From a virus, in the IMG/VR virus record IMGVR_UViG_3300020125_000120, positions 1-50,387 of that record: a stretch of 50,387 bases of DNA. The stretch is one strand, 5' to 3'. Positions 1 to 6,995 of the stretch are shown here, in pieces (the stretch's first letter is position 1; every line of letters starts with the position of its first letter). Made by a program: the position numbers and the translations under genes. The notes beneath the pieces were generated by a model, which saw only the letters and a program-made list of their open reading frames with translations, searched no databases and was not told the DNA's origin.

Positions 1-127
1 AAAATTTGCTATGGTTGTATCTAATGGTGATTTTACTGATTTTGCTAGTATATCTAAGCATGAAGCTGATGGTTGGGAACCTCGTTTTACTGTAGCTGAA
101 GAATTAGCCGCTGGTATGGATTTTCTT
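1..127. repeat. Left copy of 127-bp terminal overlap
   Basis: Bases 1-127 are identical to 50261-50387. The copy lies inside one gene whose reading frame is continuous across the junction. A length of exactly 127 is a common assembler k-mer, so this is most simply a circular contig whose ends overlap rather than a biological terminal repeat. The true unit is then 50,260 bp. Confidence 0.95.
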
Positions 128-634
128 GCCGAGATTCAAAAATTATCATCAAGAGCAGAACATGTACTAATTCAAGGTAATCATGATTGCCGTTTTAACA
201 AGTTTTTGGCTAAACATGCACCGGAATTAAAAGGTGTACCAGGACTTGATATACATGATCATTTACCAAAGGGTTGGAAATATGCAATGTCTATGTTGCT
301 TAATAACAATACTATGTTTTTGCATGCAATACATGGTGGTGTGCATGCAGCATGGAATAATATACTTAAGACTGGTATGTCAGTTATTACAGGTCATACA
401 CATCAATTAGAAGTTAAGCCTTTTACAGATTATAATGGAACTCGTTATGGTGTACAAACGGGAACTTTAGCCGATATTAGACGAAATCCATTGTTTAATT
501 ATACACATGCTAGTCCATTGAACTGGATAGCTGGATTTGTTGTATTAACCTATATAGATGGTGAGTTACAATATCCGGAAGTTGCTAGTGTTAATAAACA
601 AGGTCAAGTTATTTTCCGTGGAAAGGTACTTTAA
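2..634 (+). CDS. HTH-metallophosphoesterase, C-terminal part (rest at window end)
   Basis: This is the continuation of the gene that starts at 49971; joined across the 127-base overlap it encodes about 307 aa. The calcineurin-like phosphoesterase signature is visible here: a GDFTDF metal motif near the start, GNHD at about nt 178-189, conserved histidines in the middle and GHTH at about nt 391-402. These are expected to bind two metal ions and hydrolyse phosphomono- or diesters. The N-terminal part, at the right edge of the window, supplies a helix-turn-helix and the first metal motif. It is followed at once by the next gene, whose ATG overlaps this stop (TAATG). The substrate is unknown; DNA or RNA processing is an inference from the HTH fusion. 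Confidence 0.88.
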   Translation, partial: KFAMVVSNGDFTDFASISKHEADGWEPRFTVAEELAAGMDFLAEIQKLSSRAEHVLIQGNHDCRFNKFLAKHAPELKGVPGLDIHDHLPKGWKYAMSMLLNNNTMFLHAIHGGVHAAWNNILKTGMSVITGHTHQLEVKPFTDYNGTRYGVQTGTLADIRRNPLFNYTHASPLNWIAGFVVLTYIDGELQYPEVASVNKQGQVIFRGKVL

Positions 635-819
635 TGACAAAAGCAGAATTTATTGCAAAATGGATTCCTGATAGACAATCATATATTAACTTAAATGATT
701 ATCTAGAAAAAGTTAAATACCATTATTGTGTTGATTGGGATTATTTAAATATTGATAAAAATGATCCCGAATTTAATGCATGTATGTGTTTTAAAAATAT
801 ACAGCCTGAATTATTTTGA
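634..819 (+). CDS. Hypothetical protein, 61 aa
   Basis: Not recognised. The ATG overlaps the stop of the phosphoesterase gene, so translation is probably coupled. The product is tyrosine- and asparagine-rich with an N-terminal KAEFIAKWIPDR stretch, and has no signal peptide or membrane segment. It precedes the DnaQ-like exonuclease by 8 bases, so it belongs to the replication operon. Confidence 0.65.
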   Translation: MTKAEFIAKWIPDRQSYINLNDYLEKVKYHYCVDWDYLNIDKNDPEFNACMCFKNIQPELF

Positions 820-827
820 GGTGAATT

Positions 828-1463
828 ATGCGATATGTTATCTTGGACAGTGAAACCACAGGAATCTCTACTAAACAAGGGCATAGAATTATTGAACTTG
901 CTATGCTTGAAATGATAGATAGAGAATTGACAAGTAAAAAGTATCACTGTTATTTTAATCCTGATAAACATATTGAAGAATCTGCAACTGCTGTACATGG
1001 TATAACAGATACTCAAATGTCTACTATGCCGCATTTTGTTGATGAAATAGCTAATATAATAGCCTTTATTAAAGATTCAACTATTATAGCTCATAATGCC
1101 AAATTTGATATTGAATTTTTAGATATGGAATTACAAAAGTCAAATCATCATTCTAGTAGTAGTTATGTGTCTGGTGTTATTGATACTCTTGATATAGCTA
1201 GAACTAAATATCCTAAACAAAAAAATAGCCTAGACGCGTTATGCGATAGGCTAGATATTGATAGAACTAATAGGGGATTTCATGGTGCATTAATAGATTG
1301 TGAATTATTATATCAGGTATATTTGAAATTAGTAGATATACCGCAAATACCAGAACAAATAGTTTTTGATAAATTTGATAACATAGATTTACCAATTATA
1401 TATGCTGATGAAAAAGATAATAAATTACATAACAAATATATGGAGAGTATAAATGTTTCCTAA
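828..1463 (+). CDS. DnaQ-like 3'-5' exonuclease (DEDD family)
   Basis: A 211-aa protein of the DEDDh exonuclease family, like the epsilon proofreading subunit of DNA polymerase III. Exo I is LDSETTG (D7, E9), Exo II is HNAKFD near residue 90, and Exo III is HGALIDCELL near residues 150-160 with the expected His and Asp. RBS GAGGTGA lies just before the ATG. The phage also encodes a DnaE-type polymerase whose own PHP domain lacks metal ligands, so this protein is the likely proofreading partner. That partnership is inferred, since the genes are not adjacent, but both lie in the plus arm. It overlaps the following nucleotidase gene by 11 bases. Confidence 0.9.
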   Translation: MRYVILDSETTGISTKQGHRIIELAMLEMIDRELTSKKYHCYFNPDKHIEESATAVHGITDTQMSTMPHFVDEIANIIAFIKDSTIIAHNAKFDIEFLDMELQKSNHHSSSSYVSGVIDTLDIARTKYPKQKNSLDALCDRLDIDRTNRGFHGALIDCELLYQVYLKLVDIPQIPEQIVFDKFDNIDLPIIYADEKDNKLHNKYMESINVS

Positions 1464-1950
1464 AATTTACGTTGATATGGACGGAGTCTTAGCAGGATTA
1501 TATACATATTTAGAAAAAATATATTGTATCCCATATAAAGAACTTACTGATGTTGAATTTCATGAACAACATGTTAATTATAGAATATTTAGACATATTC
1601 CAAAAACACAATATGCTGATATATTGATTGAAAAAATAATAAAATTATTTGGCAAATACTATATTTTAAGTTCTCCATTAAAAGGATTTGAAAAAGATTG
1701 TATACAAGATAAATCATTCTGGATACATGAAAATTTATCAATATTACCTGAATCTATTGTATTTGATAAAGATAAATCAAAATATGCAAATAATAATATA
1801 CTTATAGACGACTATGGCCCAAATTTACAAAAATGGGTATCTGCTGGCGGGATAGGTATAAAATGTAAAGAAAAAAGCGAAAAACATGATTTACAACATG
1901 TATGCAAAGAACTTGACAAAATATATAATGATATTATGGAGATAGCATAA
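1453..1950 (+). CDS. 5'(3')-deoxyribonucleotidase-like HAD phosphatase
   Basis: A 165-aa HAD-family protein of the NT5C type. The nucleophile motif DMDGV is at residues 8-12, a SSP motif sits in the middle (LSSPLKG), and the terminal acidic motif is IDDYGPN. These phage enzymes dephosphorylate deoxynucleoside monophosphates and so adjust dNTP pools during replication. The gene overlaps the DnaQ-like gene by 11 bases and its stop overlaps the next start (TAATG), so it is co-translated with the replication genes. Family assignment is firm; the exact substrate is inferred. Confidence 0.85.
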   Translation: MFPKIYVDMDGVLAGLYTYLEKIYCIPYKELTDVEFHEQHVNYRIFRHIPKTQYADILIEKIIKLFGKYYILSSPLKGFEKDCIQDKSFWIHENLSILPESIVFDKDKSKYANNNILIDDYGPNLQKWVSAGGIGIKCKEKSEKHDLQHVCKELDKIYNDIMEIA

Positions 1951-2069
1951 TGCATATTTTTTTAGAAATTTGTGGAATTATATTTTTAATTATTATATTT
2001 ATTGGCTTTGTATTTGGTAATGATACAAGTTATTTGTCTCGACCGTCGGATGACAAATATGCGTTATAG
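1950..2069 (+). CDS. Small membrane peptide, 39 aa
   Basis: The ATG overlaps the previous stop. The peptide begins MHIFLEICG and has one strongly hydrophobic segment (about residues 4-23, Ile/Phe-rich) followed by a polar tail ending DDKYAL. No family recognised. It overlaps the next gene's start, so it fits tightly in the operon. One of many such one-helix peptides in this genome. Confidence 0.6.
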   Translation: MHIFLEICGIIFLIIIFIGFVFGNDTSYLSRPSDDKYAL

Positions 2070-2424
2070 TGGAAAACGATGCAATTATGAGGGCCATAAA
2101 TTTGCCAGTGAATTGGAACGTGACGCATGGATACAATTAACAAATAAATATGACCAAGTATTAATGCAACCTAAATTCACCATACAGGACAGTTTTAGGC
2201 ATGTAGATAAAAAAATACCCGCTATAACTTATACAGCGGATTTTCAAATTGGGAATATGATAATTGATGTTAAACCATGTTATATATCAAAAAAAACAGG
2301 CAAGCTTATTATTATGGTTGCTACAGAGGCAGCACTTAAAATTAAGATGTTTAAATATAAATACGGAAGTCTGTTTGACTTCCGTATTATGTATAGACTA
2401 AAGAAAGAGTGGTATTTAAAATGA
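2050..2424 (+). CDS. DUF1064-like PD-(D/E)XK nuclease-like protein
   Basis: About 124 aa. The start is taken at ATG 2050; ATG 2059 is equally possible, and an in-frame TTG at 2002 is less likely because it would overlap the preceding peptide. The N-terminal RYSGKRCNYEGHKFASELE region, then TADFQI and IIDVKP, fit the DUF1064 pattern with a PD-(D/E)XK-type core: Glu in SELE, Asp in TADF, Asp and Lys in IDVK. Phage members are thought to be endonucleases, possibly junction-resolving, but this is not proven. A perfect 11-bp inverted repeat lies in its 3' part (2361-2387). Confidence 0.72.
   Translation: MTNMRYSGKRCNYEGHKFASELERDAWIQLTNKYDQVLMQPKFTIQDSFRHVDKKIPAITYTADFQIGNMIIDVKPCYISKKTGKLIIMVATEAALKIKMFKYKYGSLFDFRIMYRLKKEWYLK
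2361..2387 (+). other. Perfect 11-bp stem-loop inside a gene
   Basis: ATACGGAAGTC (2361-2371) and GACTTCCGTAT (2377-2387) are exact reverse complements around a 5-base loop. The hairpin lies in the last part of the DUF1064-like gene, close to the convergence point of the two transcription arms. No T-run follows, so it is not a classical terminator; an mRNA 3'-stabilising or processing element is possible. Confidence 0.6.
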
Positions 2425-2486
2425 CATTAACAATTGTTGGTATAATATTATTTATTATGTTTTTATATTGGAATATTTATAATTAA
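2421..2486 (+). CDS. Membrane micropeptide, 21 aa
   Basis: The ATG overlaps the previous TGA (ATGA). The sequence begins MTLTIVGIILFIMFLY and is almost entirely one hydrophobic segment ending WNIYN. It is followed by an AAAGGAG ribosome site for the next gene. Function unknown. Support comes from tight coupling and a clean membrane-peptide composition. Confidence 0.45.
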   Translation: MTLTIVGIILFIMFLYWNIYN

Positions 2487-2498
2487 AGGAGATTTAAA

Positions 2499-2579
2499 AT
2501 GAATATAGATCCAATTATATTAATTTTGGGATTCCCCGCTATTGTATTATTTGTATGGATATTTATTTTACCAATGTAG
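2499..2579 (+). CDS. Membrane micropeptide, 26 aa
   Basis: Preceded by a strong RBS (AAAGGAGAT). It begins MNIDPIILILGFPAIVLF and is a single hydrophobic helix with no charged tail. Function unknown. Confidence 0.5.
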   Translation: MNIDPIILILGFPAIVLFVWIFILPM

Positions 2580-2591
2580 AGAGGGTTGAAA

Positions 2592-2756
2592 ATGAAATTA
2601 GGCGATTTGATATATATATTGGAGCAAAAACGTCGTATACATGGAGATATAGACATTAAAATGCAATCGGTTAATGGCGAAAGAGATATTGACCTAGACG
2701 ATATACGAACTTATATAGATAAAGCACATTATCCATATATCGGAATTATTTACTAA
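2592..2756 (+). CDS. Small conserved phage protein, 54 aa (paralogue of 47917-48072)
   Basis: RBS GAGGG precedes the ATG. It begins MKLGDLIYILEQKRRIHGD and ends in an acidic and tyrosine-rich stretch. The N-terminus resembles the protein at 47917-48072 (MKISDLISELADIMRRRGD), so the two look paralogous; similar small proteins occur in other phages without a known function. It is the last gene of the plus arm and overlaps the stop of the endolysin gene on the other strand by 11 bases. Confidence 0.65.
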   Translation: MKLGDLIYILEQKRRIHGDIDIKMQSVNGERDIDLDDIRTYIDKAHYPYIGIIY

Positions 2757-3198
2757 AATATAAATCTAATTCTTTTTGACGGCGATTTTCTACACCCTGA
2801 CTATATTTACCATTTACTTTATTCCATTCCAACCATAATGGTGGTATTTTATCACTGTTCGGGTTAATATTTATTTCTTTACGTAAGCTTGATTTAAATA
2901 AATTACCAAATCCCAAGTTATAAGTAAATAATACTAATGCTGAAAATTGATTATCACTAATTGTACTGGTAATAGCTTTTTCGACATAATTTTCATATGA
3001 TGTAAGATTTAGGACAAGTATCTGTTTTGCTTGTTCCTTTGTTAGCGGCGAGTCTGATATCTGTACAGGCTTGCCGTTATTATAAAACGTACTACCAAAT
3101 CCTATCGTATACCTGCCACCCGAATCTTTGTATGGGTGACTTCTAAATCCTTCCAATTCCATTAATAAATTTAATGATGAATCTGTTATTTTTCTCAT
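2746..3198 (-). CDS. Endolysin, GH24 lysozyme
   Basis: A 150-aa muramidase of the T4/P22 lysozyme family that cuts peptidoglycan. The catalytic pattern E-8aa-D-5aa-T is exact: E16 in ELEGF, D25 in YKDSGG and T31 in RYTIGFG. The C-terminal region has the usual GVENRRQKE motif. There is no N-terminal signal or SAR helix, so it should be cytoplasmic until a holin opens the membrane. It overlaps the upstream small membrane protein gene by 4 bases and closes the lysis cassette at the end of the minus arm. Confidence 0.93.
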   Translation of the reverse strand: MRKITDSSLNLLMELEGFRSHPYKDSGGRYTIGFGSTFYNNGKPVQISDSPLTKEQAKQILVLNLTSYENYVEKAITSTISDNQFSALVLFTYNLGFGNLFKSSLRKEININPNSDKIPPLWLEWNKVNGKYSQGVENRRQKELDLYFSK

Positions 3199-3419
3199 TT
3201 TGTATGGTTTTGCATTTGATCTATTCTATTATTCACATTATTATATAATGCATGAGCAGCATAACTAATACCACCTAATGTTAAACCACCCAATAAACCC
3301 AATACATACAATCCACCCTTAACCATTTCATAATTAGATTTTAATGGTTTTAAGTCTTCCACTATCATTTTGATATATTTAATATCACTTTTCATTTCAA
3401 CTAGATCATCTGTTGGCAT
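3195..3419 (-). CDS. Small membrane protein, holin candidate
   Basis: 74 aa. Residues 1-35 are polar and helical (EMKSDIKYIKMIVEDL), then one membrane segment at about 36-57 (GGLYVLGLLGGLTLGG), then a short polar tail. The shape resembles XhlA-like or single-span holin-associated proteins. It sits between the i-spanin and endolysin genes with short overlaps on both sides, the expected place for a holin or antiholin. There is no sequence motif that decides the role. Confidence 0.6.
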   Translation of the reverse strand: MPTDDLVEMKSDIKYIKMIVEDLKPLKSNYEMVKGGLYVLGLLGGLTLGGISYAAHALYNNVNNRIDQMQNHTK

Positions 3420-3912
3420 TTTTTGTCATCTCCCGTATTACATTTTGTAATGCAATATATTTATTTCTAATATCTTGACATTGTCCAATAAGATTTACTA
3501 TTGCGGAGTCAACTTCGGAAGGCTTATAGGTTTTGGAGGGGTCAATTTGTGGTGCAGGTTTACCACTTGCTGCTGATTGGATAATCCTTAAAAAATATCC
3601 ATTGATTTTATTTGTTTTATCTATAATATCTTGGTCTTTTTTGATTTCATCCTGTATTTTTTTATTAAATTCTTGTAATTTCTCATTAGTTTTTTGCAAT
3701 TGTTCTATAGCTTTATCTTGTATTATTTTATCTTGTTGTAGTTTATCTATAGCCATATTCTGATTTTTGATTATTTCTATTCTTTGCTTATTCTCTAATG
3801 AATTTCTTTCTGCTGTATGACCATGTATATTACCAGCAAACCACATTGTACTGGCTATAATTATATAACTTAAAGGCATCCATATCCATTTATTGAGTAT
3901 TAATTGTAACAT
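3406..3912 (-). CDS. i-spanin (Rz-like)
   Basis: 168 aa. An N-terminal membrane anchor (about residues 7-27) is followed by a long Gln/Lys/Ile-rich coiled coil (about 35-110) and a C-terminal periplasmic part. This is the layout of an inner-membrane spanin that joins an outer-membrane lipoprotein to fuse the two membranes at lysis. No complete o-spanin is nested in it; the o-spanin candidate is 39 kb away at 42677-42838. The bases encoding DPSKTYKPSEVDSAI (3499-3544) are identical to the 3' end of that o-spanin gene, read in another frame. It overlaps its neighbours on both sides. Confidence 0.85.
   Translation of the reverse strand: MLQLILNKWIWMPLSYIIIASTMWFAGNIHGHTAERNSLENKQRIEIIKNQNMAIDKLQQDKIIQDKAIEQLQKTNEKLQEFNKKIQDEIKKDQDIIDKTNKINGYFLRIIQSAASGKPAPQIDPSKTYKPSEVDSAIVNLIGQCQDIRNKYIALQNVIREMTKNANR
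3499..3544 (-). repeat. 46-bp inverted repeat shared with o-spanin gene
   Basis: The minus strand here matches the plus strand at 42792-42837 at all 46 positions (ends TGACCCCTCC and GACTCCGCAATA). In the i-spanin frame it reads DPSKTYKPSEVDSAI; in the o-spanin frame the same bases read TPPKPISLPKLTPQ and a stop. The frame equivalent to Rz1 inside Rz therefore survives here as a fossil, with TAG in place of TAA. Confidence 0.95.
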
Positions 3913-4105
3913 TTTTGCCCCTTACATATATCAATATTCCTGATAATGATGTATCAAATTGTGCCGCATATTCTGGATAAAAATTATGTATAATAATTCC
4001 GGCTATACCAAGAACAGTTGACATAGTAAAAACTCTGGTAAAAGTTATATTTATAGCAGATGTAATCCATTGGTCAAAGTGTTGTTTTACTAATTCTTTT
4101 ATCAT
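3890..4105 (-). CDS. Small membrane protein, holin candidate
   Basis: 71 aa with one clear membrane segment around residues 24-42 (FTMSTVLGIAGIIIHNF) and a charged N-terminus (MIKELVKQHFDQW). The tail contains a short hydrophobic stretch and the basic VRGKN. It overlaps the tail-fibre gene upstream and the i-spanin downstream. Position and size suit a holin; the 74-aa protein at 3195-3419 is the competing candidate. Confidence 0.6.
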   Translation of the reverse strand: MIKELVKQHFDQWITSAINITFTRVFTMSTVLGIAGIIIHNFYPEYAAQFDTSLSGILIYVRGKNVTINTQ

Positions 4106-5079
4106 ATAAAATAATATCCTGAAAGTGTAACTTGAAGTCCACTTAATTGTATGTTTGTTACTGTTGCCAACGATGATGACAAATATATCCCCATACTAGT
4201 GCTACCTGATGGGATTATTGCACATATTACCGAACCACCATTATCGGCTCCGTTTAATACTCCAAATGTACCAGCAGCAGAAGCAGTAAATGGTAAAACA
4301 CCAATCATAGCTATATTTGTATCTGCTGTAGAAGGGTATGTTATATTAATTTGTACAAATACCAAATTTCCAATTTTAGAATAGAATCCTGCTGATGAAG
4401 CAAATGTTAATCCTCCTGCACTTGTATCAATTGGTGTAAATGCAGTTTTTGATGGTATAATAACGCTACTTTTTGGAATCCATGATACTACACCGGTATT
4501 ATCGGTACTGAGCAATGAATCATTTGCGGTAGCTAACATTCCTGTAGTACCAGTACCAGACTGGACAGGTATACTTTCAGTTGCTCCACCTGCTATATTT
4601 GTTGCTGTTGTTGCATTTGTAGCGTTAGTTGCTGTAGCTGCATTTCCTGTTGTATTTTGGTTTAAAGTTGGTATATCTGATGCTATAATAGCTCTATATG
4701 TTACATGTGTACCATTACCGCATATAAAAAAATGATTTGTTACTGCACCAGCCAAATTATCAAGTGCACCTTGCTGGGTTGTAGCCCCAGTACCACCTTG
4801 TGAAATACCCCACGGCAATGTAAATGTATCATTTATATCAGCAAGAGCTTCCAACAAAGTTGTTCTATCTGAAGTAACAGGATTTGTTACGGTTGTAGTA
4901 TCAGCGTTTACCGCAGGCATAGCGGCAGTATTATCTAACTGAATTGTACAATTTGGCCCAGTACCATAATTTATAAAAGCCGAATATGTATAGCCAGCCC
5001 TTTGTATAGGGAATATATCTGTCTTTTGTACATATGTTGGCGATGTCGCTGGTGTTAGTGCGTCAATTGTTTGGCTCAT
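4102..5079 (-). CDS. Tail fibre / receptor-binding protein
   Basis: 325 aa. The middle carries the tail-fibre signature PWGISQGGTGATTQQGA followed by a low-complexity Ala/Thr/Asn region (NAATATNATNATTATNI). The C-terminal ~110 residues form a beta-rich domain (GNLVFVQINITYPS, SGYYFI at the end) typical of fibre tips that touch the receptor. It is the last structural gene before the lysis cassette and overlaps both neighbours. The receptor is unknown. Confidence 0.85.
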   Translation of the reverse strand: MSQTIDALTPATSPTYVQKTDIFPIQRAGYTYSAFINYGTGPNCTIQLDNTAAMPAVNADTTTVTNPVTSDRTTLLEALADINDTFTLPWGISQGGTGATTQQGALDNLAGAVTNHFFICGNGTHVTYRAIIASDIPTLNQNTTGNAATATNATNATTATNIAGGATESIPVQSGTGTTGMLATANDSLLSTDNTGVVSWIPKSSVIIPSKTAFTPIDTSAGGLTFASSAGFYSKIGNLVFVQINITYPSTADTNIAMIGVLPFTASAAGTFGVLNGADNGGSVICAIIPSGSTSMGIYLSSSLATVTNIQLSGLQVTLSGYYFI

Positions 5080-5396
5080 TATTTGCTCTTACTTTGTTGT
5101 ACAGTCGCCCCTACTGATGCTACAGTAGATGACTTAACAAGTTTAAATATTCCATGTGTATTAACTAAATTAATTACATTTATAGCTGCAGTACATTGAA
5201 CTAATCCGCCTGTTGGCATATAATCAATATATGTCTGACTTATTGGCTCAAATATTTGTAATTTAGCTGTTTCGCTTCCGGCAAGACCTGAGCATATAAT
5301 TGTACAATTTGTCATATCTTGTGGTAGTGAAAAGCTGCTACTTGTTGCCGCCAATGTTGTTGGCTCTATTATTTCTTGAAAAGGTCCTGTCCACAT
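5079..5396 (-). CDS. Hypothetical tail-associated protein, 105 aa
   Basis: Not recognised. The composition is rich in Ser, Thr, Val and Ile with regularly spaced beta-type stretches (FSLPQDMTNCTIICSGLAG), and it lacks a signal peptide. It lies between two fibre genes and shares one base with the next gene, so a fibre accessory or small structural protein is likely. Confidence 0.6.
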   Translation of the reverse strand: MWTGPFQEIIEPTTLAATSSSFSLPQDMTNCTIICSGLAGSETAKLQIFEPISQTYIDYMPTGGLVQCTAAINVINLVNTHGIFKLVKSSTVASVGATVQQSKSK

Positions 5397-5406
5397 ATTT
5401 TAATTC

Positions 5407-6414
5407 CTAATATACTATTATTAATGCGCCGTCTGCGCCATTAGCACCATTGCCAGAAGGTCCAGCTCCTCCTGATCCTCCGCATCCCATATATCCCCCG
5501 GCTCCATTTGCTGAATTTGGGGCGATTGAAACACCACCTGGAGTACCAGAACAAAATACAGTACCGCCACCTGAACCAGCTATTAATGCTGCACCACTAC
5601 TTATATTTATACCTGCGCCACCATCATTACCATCGCCGCTAGTACCACCAGCTACAACACCAAGTCCACCAGCTTTACCACCAGGGCCACCTGCTAGTGT
5701 TAAAGTTATTCCACCAGTAATAGTTAAATCTACTCCATCAGCCCCATCACTTGCACCAGTTCCACCAGAACCGCCACCACCTATATTAATGGATAATGTT
5801 GCACCAGGAGTCACTGAATATGCACCATTTACTACATTAGCACCACCAGAACCTCCTCCACCAGCACCAGTATTCCCAGAACCGCCACCACCACCAGCGG
5901 CAGCAGCAGTAATATATATCACTCTAACGCCCGCAGGAACTACAAAAGAATATGATCCGGCAGTAACATATGAAATTTGTCTTATACTTGGATTGATCTG
6001 TTTCCAATTTGTACCATCATTTATTTTTGTATGATCAGTAACAAAATTGGCTGTATTGTTATTAACTAACGATAATTGCCATGTTTGGCTATAAGCAGAC
6101 CATAAAACTTGTCCAGCCGGATAGCCTCCGCATGCATCCGATATATCTTGTTCAAATGTATATGTTCCACCAGCTTGTAACCAAAAATCATGAGAACTAT
6201 ATAAATTTAAAACACCATTCATTTGTTGACGAGTTATAGGAAGACCTGAACCATCAGGTGGTAAATCTTCTTGATAAATTGGTGTCCATCCATTATCTTG
6301 TGTTTGAACAGTAGAACTACCAGATTGAGGTGGAACTATGTAATCTGTTGTAACAGTACTTTGTTGTCCCCACGCCTCAACTAATACTGGCGGTTTTGTA
6401 ATTGAGTATGACAT
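5407..6414 (-). CDS. Tail fibre with glycine-rich C-terminal domain
   Basis: 335 aa. Residues 1-140 show the N-terminal pattern common in phage fibre proteins (DNGWTPIYQEDLPPDGSG, ITRQQMNGVLNL, GQVLWSAYSQTWQLSL). From about residue 150 a beta strand (YSFVVPAGVRVIYITAAAAG) leads into a very glycine-rich domain (GGGGGSGNTGAGGGGSGG, GAGGYMGCGGSGGAGPSGNG) that ends in ALIIVY. This is the glycine-rich adhesin type in which polyglycine II helices carry host-specificity loops. It likely contributes to host range along with the fibre at 4102-5079. Confidence 0.85.
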   Translation of the reverse strand: MSYSITKPPVLVEAWGQQSTVTTDYIVPPQSGSSTVQTQDNGWTPIYQEDLPPDGSGLPITRQQMNGVLNLYSSHDFWLQAGGTYTFEQDISDACGGYPAGQVLWSAYSQTWQLSLVNNNTANFVTDHTKINDGTNWKQINPSIRQISYVTAGSYSFVVPAGVRVIYITAAAAGGGGGSGNTGAGGGGSGGANVVNGAYSVTPGATLSINIGGGGSGGTGASDGADGVDLTITGGITLTLAGGPGGKAGGLGVVAGGTSGDGNDGGAGINISSGAALIAGSGGGTVFCSGTPGGVSIAPNSANGAGGYMGCGGSGGAGPSGNGANGADGALIIVY

Positions 6415-6995
6415 TATGCTCCCGGATACGCTAAAATTTGTTTAACTCCAATTGGAGTTGGTAATACATTTGTTGGTTGATTGAAAAGAATAATTTCATA
6501 TGGTTGTAATGCAAAATTAAATGTATACGTTATTTGCATATTTCCTGAATTTGTAACTGCAACTTGTCTACCGTTATTATTACCAGGGTTATAATAAAAA
6601 TTCATATTTTTATTAATTGTTTTAAGTGTAGCATTAGTCACATAATTTAGATAAGTAAATTGTAATAATGCTCTATATTGATCATCAGAAAGTAATATTG
6701 AGGTTGTTGCAGCAAATTGCGCAAAGTTACTATTATTAAAATTTTGTGGATAATCCCCAGTTGAAGCTGGTGGTGTACCTGTATCAAAACCTATTTTATT
6801 TTTAGCTAACCAATTAGGAACTAATACACTACGTGGTTGATTTAAAATTATACCCCAATTATCAAGCCCTGCAGCATTACAAGTTAAAATATTAAAAAAT
6901 TCATTATTAAACTTAGCAGCACTAACAGATATATTGGTTTGTAATGAATCAACATATGCCGTAATATTTGGTTGTTCATATTGTAAATAAATCAT
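6414..6995 (-). CDS. DUF2612 baseplate-associated protein
   Basis: 193 aa resembling the DUF2612 family of myophage tail proteins. Visible landmarks are LDNWGIILNQPR and the region DDQYRALLQFTYLNYVTNAT, where these proteins pack repeated helices. It lies directly downstream of the BaseplateJ gene (4-base overlap) and upstream of the fibres, as in related phages, where it is thought to link baseplate and fibre. Confidence 0.75.
   Translation of the reverse strand: MIYLQYEQPNITAYVDSLQTNISVSAAKFNNEFFNILTCNAAGLDNWGIILNQPRSVLVPNWLAKNKIGFDTGTPPASTGDYPQNFNNSNFAQFAATTSILLSDDQYRALLQFTYLNYVTNATLKTINKNMNFYYNPGNNNGRQVAVTNSGNMQITYTFNFALQPYEIILFNQPTNVLPTPIGVKQILAYPGA

Noticed and set aside
3195-3912. Complete Rz1-type gene nested in the i-spanin
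   Set aside because: The alternative frame is open for only about 29 codons before its stop, with no ATG and no lipobox.
5450-6034. Proline-rich 194-codon plus-strand frame
   Set aside because: It is the complement of the glycine-rich fibre domain; GGN codons read backwards give CCN.
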